DNA of 43,449 bases from Nitrospiraceae bacterium (GTDB lineage: Bacteria > Nitrospirota > Nitrospiria > Nitrospirales > UBA8639): contig DOFS01000309.1 in the NCBI GenBank assembly GCA_003523945.1, positions 1-43,449 on the forward strand, in the 5' to 3' direction. Position numbers and translations under genes: made by a program. The first letter of the stretch is position 1. Every line of letters begins with the position of its first letter. The notes below the pieces were generated by a model. That model saw only the letters and a list, made by a program, of their open reading frames with translations, was not told where the DNA came from and searched no databases. Shown here piece after piece: positions 41,600 through 43,449 of the stretch.

Positions 41600-42196
41600 T
41601 TACCGGGTCACCGTCGATTGCATCAGACTATTTGCGTGTGGTGGGGAAAATCCCTGGAAACCCCTATGCCGCTCGGCAAGTTCGAGGACGGAAAACGCAT
41701 TCCCATTGACCTGCTCGGGAACCGTAAAAATCTGCCGCAAATCTCCTCCCCGTTCGCCCACAATCTGTCCTGCAAACATAACCCCTTTGGCAGTCAGCCG
41801 TTGAATGCTGGCTTCAATATCCGCCACCCGCACCGCAATATGGTGTAATGTTCGATCCCCAAATTGCTTCACCCAAACAGGAATAATACTTGTTTTCCCT
41901 CGTTCACCATCATACGCCTGATCCACAAATAACGCGGGACACCCAGGTGCCCGATAGACTTTGGCCCACCAATCGTCATACTCCAACGTTTCAGCATAGG
42001 CATATCCCAACAACAGAAATTCCTCAGCCCGTGGATCAATTGACCCTGTCCGTATCGTTATATGATCGACCACCGGAAACAAACCAATGCCAATCTCCTC
42101 CAAAGCCTGACTCACCATGGCAGCTGCATGATTTCTGGCAACATAGTCGTGTATATAGCGAGTGATGACCTGTTCGAGTTCGCCCCCCTGCTTCAT
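41600..42196 (-). CDS. VOC-superfamily (4-HPPD-like fold) protein
   Basis: Protein of 198 residues with the paired beta-alpha-beta modules of the vicinal-oxygen-chelate fold. The likely metal ligands are His45 (VVDHITIR), His118 or His119 (LHHIAVRV) and Glu172 (SVLELAER), the H-H-E set of Fe(II)-dependent members. An N-terminal helical region (about 1-38) precedes the domain. It is 15 bp downstream of the ALDH7-type gene, so it probably takes part in the same degradation pathway, perhaps of lysine/aminoadipate, but the reaction cannot be named. The start is ATG with GGGAGGAAAGCTT upstream. Confidence 0.83.
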   Translation of the reverse strand: MKQGGELEQVITRYIHDYVARNHAAAMVSQALEEIGIGLFPVVDHITIRTGSIDPRAEEFLLLGYAYAETLEYDDWWAKVYRAPGCPALFVDQAYDGERGKTSIIPVWVKQFGDRTLHHIAVRVADIEASIQRLTAKGVMFAGQIVGERGGDLRQIFTVPEQVNGNAFSVLELAERHRGFQGFSPPHANSLMQSTVTR

Positions 42197-42211
42197 AAGC
42201 TTTCCTCCCGA

Positions 42212-43449
42212 TTAGTCCTTGGAAAATGCGATGCCTTGCGCCAAGGGCAACTCAGTTCCCCAATTAATCGTATTAGTTTGCCGACGCACATACGCTTTCC
42301 ACGCATCGGAACCGGCCTCTCGCCCTCCGCCCGTGTCCTTCTCTCCTCCAAACGCACCACCAATCTCGGCGCCGGACGTACCGACATTCACATTCGCAAT
42401 TCCACAGTCGCTCCCTTGTCCGGATAAAAATTGTTCGGCATGCCGCACGTGTAAGGTAAAGAGAGCAGACGATAATCCTTGCGGTACCTGATTCTGAAGC
42501 AGAATAGCTTCATCCAGCGTGGAGAATGGTATCACATAGACGATCGGCGCAAAGGTTTCCCGCTGCACGACTTTCCATCGATTCTCCGCACGCACAATGG
42601 TCGGCTCCACAAAAAACCCAGGGCCTTCAAGGACTCTTCCGCCATAAAGGATTTCTCCGCCATCCTGAACCACTTCCTCAAGGGTCATGCGATACTCTTC
42701 CAAAGCCCGTTCGTCGATCAGCGGCCCCATCAACACCCCCGCATCTAAAGGATTCCCAATCTTGACCTGCCGATAGGCATGGAGCAGACGTTGCACAACT
42801 TCTTCGTAGCGAGTCTCCTGCACCAACACCCGTCTGGTCGTCGTGCAGCGCTGGCCGGCAGTGCCCACAGCCCCGAACACAATTGCCGGAATGGCCAGCC
42901 CCAAATCTGCCGTCTCGTCCACAATCACCGCATTGTTGCCACTGAGCTCCAACAAGCTCCGCCCTAATCGCTGCCCAACAACTTTGGCAACTTTCCGCCC
43001 CACTGGGACAGAACCGGTGAACGAAATGAGCGGCACCCGCTCATCGGCGACCATGGTCTTGGCCAGTTCTACCTGATCGGTAATGAACACGGAAAAAATT
43101 CCAGGAACGCTCTGTTCTTTCATGACCTGATTACAGATTTGTTGGACGGCCAGGGCACAGAGAGGCGCCTTCGGAGAGGGCTTCCAGATCACCGAATCAC
43201 CGGCAATGGCGGCAAGAAACGCATTCCACGCCCACACGGCGACGGGAAAATTAAAAGCGGTAATCACGCCGACCACCCCCAGCGGATGCCACTGTTCAAA
43301 CATACGATGCTTGTCGCGCTCAGAGGGCATCGTCATGCCATACAACATACGGGATTGCCCCACGGCAAAGTCCGCCATATCAATCATCTCCTGCACTTCA
43401 CCGTCCCCCTCCGCCTTAATCTTACCGACCTCCATTGATACCAAGGAGC
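42212..43449 (-). CDS. ALDH7-type aldehyde dehydrogenase (aminoadipate-semialdehyde dehydrogenase-like), 5' end outside window
   Basis: NAD(P)-dependent aldehyde dehydrogenase; the frame stays open to the window end, so the N-terminal part is missing. The visible 412 or so residues include the cofactor region ([27 protein letters not shown]), [14 protein letters not shown], the general base in LLELSGNN, the nucleophile Cys in [12 protein letters not shown], and the tail [20 protein letters not shown] followed by [10 protein letters not shown]. The last of these is characteristic of ALDH7/antiquitin, the enzyme that oxidises alpha-aminoadipate semialdehyde in lysine breakdown. The ATG-like M sometimes drawn near 43444 is an internal TTG codon and not a real start. 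It is co-transcribed with the VOC gene. Confidence 0.92.
   Translation of the reverse strand, partial: SLVSMEVGKIKAEGDGEVQEMIDMADFAVGQSRMLYGMTMPSERDKHRMFEQWHPLGVVGVITAFNFPVAVWAWNAFLAAIAGDSVIWKPSPKAPLCALAVQQICNQVMKEQSVPGIFSVFITDQVELAKTMVADERVPLISFTGSVPVGRKVAKVVGQRLGRSLLELSGNNAVIVDETADLGLAIPAIVFGAVGTAGQRCTTTRRVLVQETRYEEVVQRLLHAYRQVKIGNPLDAGVLMGPLIDERALEEYRMTLEEVVQDGGEILYGGRVLEGPGFFVEPTIVRAENRWKVVQRETFAPIVYVIPFSTLDEAILLQNQVPQGLSSALFTLHVRHAEQFLSGQGSDCGIANVNVGTSGAEIGGAFGGEKDTGGGREAGSDAWKAYVRRQTNTINWGTELPLAQGIAFSKD

Overview
The window comes from a Gram-negative bacterium that makes an exopolysaccharide and sorts PEP-CTERM-type proteins to its surface. This is shown by an outer-membrane export protein, a periplasmic chain-length regulator with a tyrosine autokinase, a PEP-CTERM-associated outer-membrane barrel, a PrsT-type TPR lipoprotein, a fused exosortase-EpsI protein and two proteins with C-terminal sorting signals. 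The gene set and style (PEP-CTERM/EPS locus, many short interspersed repeats, several lipoprotein TPR proteins) would fit Nitrospirota such as Nitrospira, but that assignment is an inference and cannot be proved from this window.

Layout. 1-300: end of a repeat element. 303-7904 (minus strand): secretion and assembly module, in transcription order PrsT-like TPR lipoprotein, export protein, outer-membrane barrel, Wzz/GumC-like regulator, CpsD-like autokinase. Three elements with matching ~22-bp ends, MITE-like, lie in or beside this module. 8650-10465: two divergent proteins with VPLPP/VPIPG-type C-terminal sorting signals and clear terminators. 10589-29199 (minus): sugar biosynthesis and assembly block with an epimerase remnant, a WbuB-like transferase, a three-enzyme UDP-L-HexNAc pathway, a broken glycosyltransferase, four more GT4 enzymes, a hexapeptide acyltransferase, an AsnB-like amidotransferase, a methyltransferase, a Wzx-like flippase, a polytopic GT-C/Wzy-like protein and a DUF4091 lipoprotein. 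30031-31169: an IS110-type insertion sequence. 31390-35007 (minus): WecA/MraY-type initiating transferase and the exosortase-EpsI fusion. 35571-41564 (plus): radical SAM protein, TPR lipoprotein, membrane-anchored SGNH hydrolase and an unrecognised lipoprotein/small-protein pair. 41600-43449 (minus): a VOC protein and the 3' part of an ALDH7-type aldehyde dehydrogenase, a metabolic unit unrelated to the polysaccharide.

How it works together (inference from family roles). The WecA-like enzyme loads the first sugar on undecaprenyl phosphate, the GT4 enzymes extend it with sugars including an L-HexNAc made by the dehydratase/reductase/epimerase trio, and acyl-, amido- and methyltransferases decorate it. 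The flippase moves the unit across the membrane and the polytopic protein may polymerise it. The Wzz-like protein and autokinase set length, and the export protein and barrel take it out. The exosortase cleaves the VPLPP/VPIPG-CTERM proteins and delivers them to the surface, presumably into the same matrix.

The most unusual points are the MITE-like family with shared ends but different cores, the likely start-site alteration at the barrel gene, the cupin-less RmlD-like reductase (pointing to L-RhaNAc/L-QuiNAc rather than L-FucNAc), two decayed sugar genes, an IS110 element whose non-coding ends may encode a bridge RNA, and the unrecognised pair at 40305-41564.
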